Origin: Sabellastarte sp. h YS-2021
Lineage: Eukaryota > Annelida > Polychaeta > Sabellida > Sabellidae
NCBI GenBank assembly: GCA_964017235.1
Contig: OZ024935.1
Span: forward strand, 86,519,052 to 86,583,051
Direction of reading: 5' to 3'
DNA length: 64,000 nucleotides
Under the pieces are notes generated by a model, which was given only the letters and a program-made list of their open reading frames with translations, was not told where the DNA came from and did no database searches. Both the position numbers and the translations under genes were made by a program. Below are positions 41,903-53,306 of the stretch, in pieces; the first letter of the stretch is position 1; each line of letters starts with the position of its first letter.

Positions 41903-44374
41903 GGGGCTGTTGGGAGCAAAATATGGACCAAAATGACCTCTTAAGAGCCCCACAAGAAATGTAACATATATGCATTGAAGTTTTATAATCAGTGAAATAT
42001 TGTGAGCAATATTTATGTGGACAGCTTTTAATCAACACAATATACCAAAATTAAGATACTTAGCTCTCAATCTAACTATGTCAAACTGTTTCAATTATTG
42101 AACATGTGTGATTGAGTAAGCAAGGGTTTAAAATTTTGGCGCATAAACACATTGGTGTCACAAAGTAAGCAAATCCAATCATAGACTCATTTTATACAAT
42201 TTTTATCCTGGCGTTGTGACAGAGAAACATTATACCAAACTTAACCTTCTAAGCATTGCACAATATATCCTACTTGCCTGTCAATTATTAGTAAAGTATA
42301 GTAAACAATATCTATACTGAGGTCCCGCAATCGACAAAATAAAAGTAACTTCTTAAGCACCCCAGCCAAAACATTGAAGCTTCTAAAGTTATTTTAAAAG
42401 TGATTTTTGTCAGATTATAAGTGATTCTTGATGAACAGTTACTATAGTGGAGTCCTTGAAGGTACATACTAGATCTAAATAAAGACACAGAGCATCCCTT
42501 CAAAATAGGTCAACTTGGAACAACCAAAGAAATCCAACTATTGACTCAGTTTATACAATTTTGAGCCTGGGGCTGCTAGGAGAAAATATGGACCAAAATG
42601 ACCTCTTAAGAGCCCCACAAGAAATGTAACATATATGCATTGAAGTTTTATAATCAGTGAAATGTTGTGAGCAATATTTATGTGGACAGCTTTTAATCAA
42701 CACAATATACCAAAATTAAGATACTTAGCTCTCAATTTAACTATGTCAAACTGTTTCAATTATTGAACATTTGTGATTGAGTAAGTAAGACTTAAAAATT
42801 TTCGTGCATAAACACATTGGTGTCACAAAGTAAGCAAATCCAATCATAGACTGATTTTATACAATTTTTATCCTGGCGTTGTGACAGAGAAACATTATAC
42901 CAAACTTAACCTTCTAAGCATTGCTCAATATATCCTACTTGCCTAGTCAATTATTAGTAAAGTATAGAGAACAATATCTACACTGAGGTCCCTCAATCGA
43001 CAAAATAAAAGTAACTTCTTAAGCACCCCAGCCAAAACATTGAAGCTTCTAAAGTCATTTTAAAAGTGAGTTTTGTCAGATTAAAAGTGAATCTTGATGA
43101 ACAGTTACTAAAGTGGAGTCCTTGAAGGTACATACTAGATCTAAATAAAGACACAGAGCATCCCTTCAAAATAGGTCAACTTGGAACAACCAAAGAAATC
43201 CAACTATTGACTCAGTTTATACAATTTTGAACCTGGGGCTGTTAGGAGCAAAATATGGACCAAAATGACCTCTTAAGAGCCCCATAAGAAATGTAGCATA
43301 TATGCATTAAAGTTTTATAATCAGTGAAATATTGTGAGCAACATTTATGTGGACAGCTTTTAATCAACACAATATACCAAAATTAAGATACTTAGCTCTC
43401 AATCTAACTAGGTCAAACTGTTTCAATTATTGAACATTTGTGATTGAGTAAGTAAGAGTTAAAAATTTTGGTGCATAAACACATTGGTGTCACAAAGTAA
43501 GCAAACCCAATCATAGACTGATTTTATACAATTTTTATCCTGGCGTTGTGACAGAGAAACATTATACCAAACTTAACCTTCTAAGCATTGCACAATATAT
43601 CCTACTTGCCTAGTCAATTATTAGTAAAGTATAGAGAACAATATCTACACTGAGGTCCCGCAATCGAGAAAATAAAAGTAACTTCTTAAGCACCCCAGCC
43701 AAAACATTGAAGCTTCTAAAGTTATTTTAAAAGTGATTTTTGTCAGATTATAAGTGATTCTTGATGAACAGTTACTATAGTGGAGTCCTTGAAGGTACAT
43801 ACTAGATCTAAATAAAGACACAGAGCATCCCTTTAAAATAGGTGAACTTGGAACAACCAAAGAAATCCAACTATTGACTCAGTTTATACAATTTTGAACC
43901 TGGGGCTGTTAGGAGCAAAATATGGACCAAAATGACCTCTTAAGAGCCCCACAAGAAATGTAACATATATGCATTGAAGTTTTATAATCAGTGAAATGTT
44001 GTGAGCAATATTTATGTGGACAACTTTTAATCAACACAATATACCAAAATTAAGATACTTAGCTCTCAATGTAACTATGTCAAACTGTTTCAATTATTGA
44101 ACATTTGTGATTGAGTAAGTAAGATTTAAAAATTTTCGTGCATAAACACATTGGTGTCACAAAGTAAGCAAACCCAATCATAGACTGATTTTATACAATT
44201 TTTATCCTGGCGTTGTGACAGAGAAACATTATACCAAACTTAACCTTCTAAGCATTGCTCAATATATCCTACTTGCCTAGTCAATTATTAGTAAAGTATA
44301 GAGAACAATATCTACACTGAGGTCCCGCAATCGACAAAATAAAAGTAACTTCTTAAGCACCCCAGCCAAAACAT
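41903..44374. repeat. 3,332-bp five-monomer repeat, second matching segment
   Basis: Units at 42317, 42983 and 43650 are the partners of 38985, 39651 and 40318. The segment is also the start of the 11,326-bp HOR. Confidence 0.86.
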
Positions 44375-45063
44375 TGAAGCTTCTAAAGTCATTTTAAAAG
44401 TGAGTTTTGTCAGATTAAAAGTGAATCTTGATGAACAGTTACTAAAGTGGAGTCCTTGAAGGTACATACTAGATCTAAATAAAGACACAGAGCATCCCTT
44501 CAAAATAGGTCACCTTGGAACAACCAAAGAAATCCAACTATTGACTCAGTTTATACAATTTTGAACCTGGGGCTGTTGGGAGCAAAATATGGACCAAAAT
44601 GACCTCTTAAGAGCCCCACAAGAAATGTAGCATATATGCATTGAAGTTTTATAATCAGTGAAATATTGTGAGCAACATTTATGTGGACAGCTTTTAATCA
44701 ACACAATATACCAAAATTAAGATACTTAGCTCTCAATCTAACTATGTCAAACTGTTTCAATTATTGAACATTTGTGATTGAGTAAGTAAGAGTTAAAAAT
44801 TTTGGTGCATAAACACATTGGTGTCACAAAGTAAGCAAACCCAATCATAGACTGATTTTATACAATTTTTATCCTGGCGTTGTGACAGAGAAACATTTTA
44901 CCAAACTTAACCTTCTAAGCATTGCACAATATATCCTACTTGCCTAGTCAATTATTAGTAAAGTATAGAGAACAATATCTACACTGAGGTCCCGCAATCG
45001 ACAAAATAAAAGTAACTTCTTAAGCACCCCAGCCAAAACATTGAAGCTTCTAAAGTCATTTTT

Positions 45064-45084
45064 AAAGTGATTTTTGTCAGATTA
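45064..45084. other. Switch point in a C/A chimeric monomer
   Basis: The unit at 44984 is type C up to CATTTTTAAAG and type A from ATTATAAGTGATTC on. The switch lies within 21 shared bases. The same chimera recurs in the units at 50312, 52310, 56310 and 62971. The exchange therefore happened once and was then spread by later duplication. Confidence 0.75.
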
Positions 45085-45935
45085 TAAGTGATTCTTGATG
45101 AACAGTTACTATAGTGGAGTCCTTGAAGGTACATACTAGATCTAAATAAAGACACAGAGCATCCCTTCAAAATAGGTCAACTTGGAACAACCAAAGAAAT
45201 CCAACTATTGACTCAGTTTATACAATTTTGAACCTGGGGCTGCTAGGAGAAAATATGGACCAAAATGACCTCTTAAGAGCCCCACAAGAAATGTAACATA
45301 TATGCATTGAAGTTTTATAATCAGTGAAATGTTGTGAGCAATATTTATGTGGACAGCTTTTAATCAACACAATATACCAAAATTAAGATACTTAGCTCTC
45401 AATCTAACTATGTCAAACTGTTTCAATTATTGAACATTTGTGATTGAGTAAGTAAGAGTTAAAAATTTTGGTGCATAAACACATTGGTGTCACAAAGTAA
45501 GCAAACCCAATCATAGACTGATTTTATACAATTTTTATCCTGGCGTTGTGACAGAGAAACATTTTACCAAACTTAACCTTCTAAGCATTGCACAATATAT
45601 CCTACTTGCCTAGTCAATTATTAGTAAAGTATAGAGAACAATATCTACACTGAGGTCCCGCAATCGACAAAATAAAAGTAACTTCTTAAGCACCCCAGCC
45701 AAAACATTGAAGCTTCTAAAGTCATTTTTAAAGTGATTTTTGTCAGATTAAAAGTGAATCTTGATGAACAGTTACTAAAGTGGAGTCCTTGAAGGTACAT
45801 ACTAGATCTAAATAAAGACACAGAGCATCCCTTCAAAATAGGTCAACTTGGAACAACCAAAGATTCCGACTATTGACTCAGTTTATACAATTTTGAACCT
45901 GGGGCTGTTAGGAGCAAAATATGGACCAAAATGAC

Positions 45936-45945
45936 CTCTTAAGAG
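45936..45945. other. 10-bp perfect palindrome CTCTTAAGAG (reference copy)
   Basis: This self-complementary decamer lies about 50 bp before the hairpin dyad and is kept in nearly every unit. One exception is a unit near 17676, where CTCTTAAG reads CTCTAAAG. It contains one of the two AflII sites of the monomer. No function is known to me. Confidence 0.7.
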
Positions 45946-45992
45946 CCCCACAAGAAATGTAGCATATATGCATTGAACTTTTATAATCAGTG

Positions 45993-46012
45993 AAATATTG
46001 TGAGCAATATTT
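45993..46012. other. Hairpin dyad, 8-bp stem and 4-nt loop (reference copy)
   Basis: Arms AAATATTG and CAATATTT are perfect reverse complements around the loop TGAG. The dyad occurs once per monomer across the window. Most units keep the perfect stem. Known variants change one base: ATTATGAG (for example near 12408 and 15067), AAATGTTG (A-type units, for example near 33998), CAACATTT (B-type units, for example near 34676) and AAATAATG (near 47325 and 58664). It could extrude as a cruciform or bind a dimeric protein; neither can be decided from sequence. Confidence 0.8.
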
Positions 46013-46149
46013 ATGTGGACAGCTTTTAATCAACACAATATACCAAAATTAAGATACTTAGCTCTCAATCTAACTATGTCAAACTGTTTCAATTATTGAA
46101 CATGTGTGATTGAGTAAGCAAGAGTTTAAAATTTTGGTGCATAAACACA

Positions 46150-46513
46150 TTGGTGTCACAAAGTAAGCAAATCCAATCATAGACTCATTTTATACAATTT
46201 TTATCCTGGAGTTGTGACAGAGAAACATTATACCAAACTTAACCTTCTAATCATTGCACAATATATCCTACTTGCCTAGTCAATTATTAGTAAAGTATAG
46301 AGAACAATATCTACACTGAGGTCCCGCAATCGACAAAATAAAAGTAACTTCTTAAGCACCCCAGCCAAAACATTGAAGCTTCTAAAGTCATTTTAAAAGT
46401 GAATTTTGTCAGATTAAAAGTGAATCTTGATGAACAGTTACTAAAGTGGAGTCCTTGAAGGTACATACTAGATCTAAATAAAGACACAGAGCATCAATTC
46501 AAAATATGCCGAC
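46150..46513. repeat. Half B of the monomer (ancient internal duplicate)
   Basis: This ~365-bp partner of half A runs across the arbitrary +1 point into the next unit. Its first ~200 bp match half A, down to AATCGACAAAATA, which pairs with AATCAACACAATATA of half A. Its 3' part is about 60 bp longer than that of half A and carries the segment with the BglII site. The ~179-bp blocks inserted in the 20.7-33.0-kb region are copies of the first part of this half. Confidence 0.7.
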
Positions 46514-48313
46514 TTGGAACAACCAAAGAAATCCGACTATTGACTCAGTTTATACAATTTTGAACCTGGGGCTGTTAGGAGCAAAATATGGACCAAAATG
46601 ACCTCTTAAGAGCCCCACAAGAAATGTAACATATATGCATTGAACTTTTATAATCAGTGAAATATTGTGAGCAATATTTATGTGGACAGCTTTTAATCAA
46701 CACAATATACCAAAATTAAGATACTTAGCTCTCAATCTAACTATGTCAAACTGTTTCAATTATTGAACATTTGTGATTGAGTAAGTAAGAGTTTAAAATT
46801 TTGGTGCATAAACACATTGGTGTCACAAAGTAAGCAAATCCAATCATAGACTCATTTTATACAATTTTTATCCTGGAGTTGTGACAGAGAAACATTATAC
46901 CAAACTTAACCTTCTAAGCATTGCACAATATATCCTACTTGCCTGTCAATTATTAGTAAAGTATAGTAAACAATATCTATACTGAGGTCCTGCAATCGAC
47001 AAAATAAAAGTAACTTCTTAAGCACCCCAGCAAAACATTGAAGCTTCTAAAGTTATTTTAAAAGTGATTTTTGTCAGATTATAAGTGAATCTTGATGAAC
47101 AGTTACTATAGTGGAGTCCTTGAAGGTACATACTAGATCTAAATAAAGACACAGAGCATCCCTTCAAAATAGGTCGACTTGGAACAACCAAAGATTCCGA
47201 CTATTGACTCAGTTCATACAATTTTGAACCTGGGGCTGTTAGGAGCAAAATATGGACCAAAATGACCTCTTAAGAGCCCCACAAGAAATGTAACATATAT
47301 GCATTGAACTTTTATAATCAGTGAAATAATGTGAGCAATATTTATGTGGACAGCTTTTAATCAACACAATATACCAAAATTAAGATACTTAGCTCTCAAT
47401 CTAACTATGTCAAATTGTTTCAATTATTGAACATTTGTGATTGAGTAAGTAAGAGTTAAAAATTTTGGTGCATAAACACATTGATGTTACAAAGTAAGCA
47501 AACCCAATCATAGACTGATTTTATACAATTTTTATCCTGGCGTTGTGACAGAGAAACATTATACCAAACTTAACCTTCTAATCATTGCACAATATATCCT
47601 ACTTGCCTAGTCAATTATTAGTAAAGTATAGAGAACAATATCTACACTGAGGTCCCGCAATCGACAAAATAAAAGTAACTTCTTAAGCACCCCAGCCAAA
47701 ACATTGAAGCTTCTAAAGTCATTTTAAAAGTGATTTTTGTCAGATTAAAAGTGAATCTTGATGAACAGTTACTAAAGTGGATTCCTTGAAGGTACATACT
47801 AGATCTAAATAAAGACACAGAGCATCAATTCAAAATATGCCGACTTGGAACAACCAAAGAAATCCGACTATTGACTCAGTTTATACAATTTTGAACCTGG
47901 GGCTGTTAGGAGCAAAATATGGACCAAAATGACCTCTTAAGAGCCCCACAAGAAATGTAACATATATGCATTGAAGTTTTATAATCAGTGAAATGTTGTG
48001 AGCAATATTTATGTGGACAGCTTTTAATCAACACAATATACCAAAATTAAGATACTTAGCTCTCAATCTAACTATGTCAAACTGTTTCAATTATTGAACA
48101 TTTGTGATTGAGTAAGTAAGAGTTAAAAATTTTGGTGCATAAACACATTGGTGTCACAAAGTAAGCAAACCCAATCATAGACTGATTTTATACAATTTTT
48201 ATCCTGGCGTTGTGACAGAGAAACATTTTACCAAACTTAACCTTCTAAGCATTGCACAATATATCCTACTTGCCTAGTCAATTATTAGTAAAGTATAGAG
48301 AACAATATCTACA

Positions 48314-51300
48314 CTGAGGTCCCGCAATCGACAAAATAAAAGTAACTTCTTAAGCACCCCAGCCAAAACATTGAAGCTTCTAAAGTCATTTTTAAAGTGA
48401 TTTTTGTCAGATTAAAAGTGAATCTTGATGAACAGTTACTAAAGTGGAGTCCTTGAAGGTACATACTAGATCTAAATAAAGACACAGAGCATCCCTTCAA
48501 AATAGGTCGACTTGGAACAACCAAAGATTCCGACTATTGACTCAGTTTATACAATTTTGAACCTGGGGCTGTTAGGAGCAAAATATGGACCAAAATGACC
48601 TCTTAAGAGCCCCACAAGAAATGTAGCATATATGCATTGAACTTTTATAATCAGTGAAATATTGTGAGCAATATTTATGTGGACAGCTTTTAATCAACAC
48701 AATATACCAAAATTAAGATACTTAGCTCTCAATCTAACTATGTCAAACTGTTTCAATTATTGAACATGTGTGATTGAGTAAGCAAGAGTTTAAAATTTTG
48801 GTGCATAAACACATTGGTGTCACAAAGTAAGCAAATCCAATCATAGACTGATTTTATACAATTTTTATCCTGGAGTTGTGACAGAGAAACATTATACCAA
48901 ACTTAACCTTCTAAGCATTGCACAATATATCCTACTTGCCTAGTCAATTATTAGTAAAGTATAGAGAACAATATCTACACTGAGGTCCCGCAATCGACAA
49001 AATAAAAGTAACTTCTTAAGCACCCCAGCCAAAACATTGAAGCTTCTAAAGTCATTTTAAAAGTGAATTTTGTCAGATTAAAAGTGAATCTTGATGAACA
49101 GTTACTAAAGTGGAGTCCTTGAAGGTACATACTAGATCTAAATAAAGACACAGAGCATCAATTCAAAATATGCCGACTTGGAACAACCAAAGAAATCCGA
49201 CTATTGACTCAGTTTATACAATTTTGAACCTGGGGCTGTTAGGAGCAAAATATGGACCAAAATGACCTCTTAAGAGCCCCACAAGAAATGTAACATATAT
49301 GCATTGAACTTTTATAATCAGTGAAATATTGTGAGCAATATTTATGTGGACAGCTTTTAATCAACACAATATACCAAAATTAAGATACTTAGCTCTCAAT
49401 CTAACTATGTCAAACTGTTTCAATTATTGAACATTTGTGATTGAGTAAGTAAGAGTTTAAAATTTTGGTGCATAAACACATTGGTGTCACAAAGTAAGCA
49501 AATCCAATCATAGACTCATTTTATACAATTTTTATCCTGGAGTTGTGACAGAGAAACATTATACCAAACTTAACCTTGTAAGCATTGCACAATATATCCT
49601 ACTTGCCTGTCAATTATTAGTAAAGTATAGTAAACAATATCTATACTGAGGTCCTGCAATCGACAAAATAAAAGTAACTTCTTAAGCACCCCAGCAAAAC
49701 ATTGAAGCTTCTAAAGTTATTTTAAAAGTGATTTTTGTCAGATTATAAGTGAATCTTGATGAACAGTTACTATAGTGGAGTCCTTGAAGGTACATACTAG
49801 ATCTAAATAAAGACACAGAGCATCCCTTGAAAATAGGTCAACTTGGAACAACCAAAGAAATCCGACTATTGAATCAGTTTATACAATTTTGAACCTGGGG
49901 CTGTTAGGAGCAAAATATGGACCAAAATGACCTCTTAAGAGCCCCACAAGAAATGTAACATATATGCATTGAAGTTTTATAATCAGTGAAATATTGTGAG
50001 CAATATTTATGTGGACAGCTTTTAATCAACACAATATACCAAAATTAAGATACTTAGCTCTCAATCTAACTATGTGAAACTGTTTCAATTATTGAACATT
50101 TGTGATTGAGTAAGTAAGAGTTAAAAATTTTGGTGCATAAACACATTGGTGTCACAAAGTAAGCAAACCCAATCATAGACTGATTTTATACAATTTTTAT
50201 CCTGGCGTTGTGACAGAGAAACATTTTACCAAACTTAACCTTCTAAGCATTGCACAATATATCCTACTTGCCTAGTCAATTATTAGTAAAGTATAGAGAA
50301 CAATATCTACACTGAGGTCCCGCAATCGACAAAATAAAAGTAACTTCTTAAGCACCCCAGCCAAAACATTGAAGCTTCTAAAGTCATTTTTAAAGTGATT
50401 TTTGTCAGATTATAAGTGATTCTTGATGAACAGTTACTATAGTGGAGTCCTTGAAGGTACATACTAGATCTAAATAAAGACACAGAGCATCCCTTCAAAA
50501 TAGGTCAACTTGGAACAACCAAAGAAATCCAACTATTGACTCAGTTTATACAATTTTGAACCTGGGGCTGTTAGGAGCAAAATATGGACCAAAATGACCT
50601 CTTAAGAGCCCCACAAGAAATGTAGCATATATGCATTGAACTTTTATAATCAGTGAAATATTGTGAGCAATATTTATGTGGACAGCTTTTAATCAACACA
50701 ATATACCAAAATTAAGATACTTAGCTCTCAATCTAACTATGTCAAACTGTTTCAATTATTGAACATGTGTGATTGAGTAAGCAAGAGTTTAAAATTTTGG
50801 TGCATAAACACATTGGTGTCACAAAGTAAGCAAATCCAATCATAGACTCATTTTATACAATTTTTATCCTGGAGTTGTGACAGAGAAACATTATACCAAA
50901 CTTAACCTTCTAAGCATTGCACAATATATCCTACTTGCCTAGTCAATTATTAGTAAAGTATAGAGAACAATATCTACACTGAGGTCCCGCAATCGACAAA
51001 ATAAAAGTAACTTCTTAAGCACCCCAGCCAAAACATTGAAGCTTCTAAAGTCATTTTAAAAGTGAATTTTGTCAGATTAAAAGTGAATCTTGATGAACAG
51101 TTACTAAAGTGGAGTCCTTGAAGGTACATACTAGATCTAAATAAAGACACAGAGCATCAATTCAAAATATGCCGACTTGGAACAACCAAAGAAATCCGAC
51201 TATTGACTCAGTTTATACAATTTTGAACCTGGGGCTGTTAGGAGCAAAATATGGACCAAAATGACCTCTTAAGAGCCCCACAAGAAATGTAACATATATG

Positions 51301-53306
51301 CATTGAACTTTTATAATCAGTGAAATATTGTGAGCAATATTTATGTGGACAGCTTTTAATCAACACAATATACCAAAATTAAGATACTTAGCTCTCAATC
51401 TAACTATGTCAAACTGTTTCAATTATTGAACATTTGTGATTGAGTAAGTAAGAGTTTAAAATTTTGGTGCATAAACACATTGGTGTCACAAAGTAAGCAA
51501 ATCCAATCATAGACTCATTTTATACAATTTTTATCCTGGAGTTGTGACAGAGAAACATTATACCAAACTTAACCTTGTAAGCATTGCACAATATATCCTA
51601 CTTGCCTGTCAATTATTAGTAAAGTATAGTAAACAATATCTATACTGAGGTCCTGCAATCGACAAAATAAAAGTAACTTCTTAAGCACCCCAGCAAAACA
51701 TTGAAGCTTCTAAAGTTATTTTAAAAGTGATTTTTGTCAGATTATAAGTGAATCTTGATGAACAGTTACTATAGTGGAGTCCTTGAAGGTACATACTAGA
51801 TCTAAATAAAGACACAGAGCATCCCTTCAAAATAGGTCAACTTGGAACAACCAAAGAAATCCAACTATTGAATCAGTTTATACAATTTTGAACCTGGGGC
51901 TGTTAGGAGCAAATATGGACCAAAATGACCTCTTAAGAGCCCCACAAGAAATGTAACATATATGCATTGAAGTTTTATAATCAGTGAAATATTGTGAGCA
52001 ATATTTATGTGGACAGCTTTTAATCAACACAATATACCAAAATTAAGATACTTAGCTCTCAATCTAACTATGTGAAACTGTTTCAATTATTGAACATTTG
52101 TGATTGAGTAAGTAAGAGTTAAAAATTTTGGTGCATAAACACATTGGTGTCACAAAGTAAGCAAACCCAATCATAGACTGATTTTATACAATTTTTATCC
52201 TGGCGTTGTGACAGAGAAACATTTTACCAAACTTAACCTTCTAAGCATTGCACAATATATCCTACTTGCCTAGTCAATTATTAGTAAAGTATAGAGAACA
52301 ATATCTACACTGAGGTCCCGCAATCGACAAAATAAAAGTAACTTCTTAAGCACCCCAGCCAAAACATTGAAGCTTCTAAAGTCATTTTTAAAGTGATTTT
52401 TGTCAGATTATAAGTGATTCTTGATGAACAGTTACTATAGTGGAGTCCTTGAAGGTACATACTAGATCTAAATAAAGACACAGAGCATCCCTTCAAAATA
52501 GGTCAACTTGGAACAACCAAAGAAATCCAACTATTGACTCAGTTTATACAATTTTGAACCTGGGGCTGTTAGGAGCAAAATATGGACCAAAATGACCTCT
52601 TAAGAGCCCCACAAGAAATGTAGCATATATGCATTGAACTTTTATAATCAGTGAAATATTGTGAGCAATATTTATGTGGACAGCTTTTAATCAACACAAT
52701 ATACCAAAATTAAGATACTTAGCTCTCAATCTAACTATGTCAAACTGTTTCAATTATTGAACATGTGTGATTGAGTAAGCAAGAGTTTAAAATTTTGGTG
52801 CATAAACACATTGGTGTCACAAAGTAAGCAAATCCAATCATAGACTCATTTTATACAATTTTTATCCTGGAGTTGTGACAGAGAAACATTATACCAAACT
52901 TAACCTTCTAAGCATTGCACAATATATCCTACTTGCCTAGTCAATTATTAGTAAAGTATAGAGAACAATATCTACACTGAGGTCCCGCAATCGACAAAAT
53001 AAAAGTAACTTCTTAAGCACCCCAGCCAAAACATTGAAGCTTCTAAAGTCATTTTAAAAGTGAATTTTGTCAGATTAAAAGTGAATCTTGATGAACAGTT
53101 ACTAAAGTGGAGTCCTTGAAGGTACATACTAGATCTAAATAAAGACACAGAGCATCCCTTCAAAATAGGTCAACTTGGAACAACCAAAGAAATCCGACTA
53201 TTGACTCAGTTTATACAATTTTGAACCTGGGGCTGTTAGGAGCAAAATATGGACCAAAATGATCTCTTAAGAGCCCCACAAGAAATGTAGCATTTATGCA
53301 TTGAAC
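48314..53306. repeat. C-D-E trimer HOR (~1,998 bp) inside the 17-mer
   Basis: Units at 48314, 48980, 49646, 50312, 50979, 51645 and 52310 repeat at 1,998-1,999 bp. D reads AAGTGAATTTTGTC and GAGCATCAATTC...ATATGCCGAC. E reads GGTCCTGCAATCG and CCCAGCAAAAC (one C missing) and follows AACCTTGTAAGC. The third position is either plain C or the C/A chimera. The unit at 52977 is a mix: D-like at its start, then CATCCCTTCAAAATAGG. Confidence 0.84.

Larger units (their letters stand above)
45848..46149. repeat. Half A of the monomer (ancient internal duplicate)
   Basis: This ~302-bp segment aligns with the segment that follows it. Matching pairs are TTGGAACAACCAAAG (45848) with TTGGTGTCACAAAG (46150), TTTATACAATTTT (45882) with the same 13 bases at 46189, ACCAAA (45925 and 46232), CTCTTAAG with TTCTAAG (offset 308), CACAA (45949 and 46257) and GAGCAATAT with GAACAATAT (offset ~300). 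Offsets stay within 300-308 for about 200 bp, which is the pattern of a diverged duplication rather than chance A/T similarity. The last ~90 bp of this half align only weakly. Confidence 0.75.
45650..46315. repeat. Reference monomer (M67, type C), 666 bp
   Basis: This typical unit is used here to fix monomer coordinates, with +1 at the C of CTGAGGTC. Landmarks along it are: AflII site at +36; palindrome GAAGCTTC at +60; BglII site at +155; start of half A (TTGGAAC) at +199; palindrome CTCTTAAGAG at +287; hairpin dyad at +344 to +363; an AAAATTTT-centred A/T stretch at about +478; start of half B (TTGGTGTC) at +501. The choice of +1 is arbitrary because the array has no visible end. The main types differ from it by scattered substitutions and 1-3-bp indels. 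Confidence 0.9.
41981..53306. repeat. 11,326-bp 17-monomer HOR, copy 1
   Basis: Units from 42317 to 47647 match 53643 to 58974 with offset 11326 (11327 at the last). The match starts at 41981/53307, after a C/G difference in ATTGAAC/ATTGAAG. By type the order is A, B', A'', B, CA, C, D, E, D', C, D, E, CA, D, E, CA and a D/B mix. Scattered differences from copy 2 include ACTTCTTAAG/ATTTCTTAAG and ACATATATGC/ACCTATATGC. A denser patch lies at 47176-47220, against ~58500-58545, which suggests local conversion. Confidence 0.86.
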
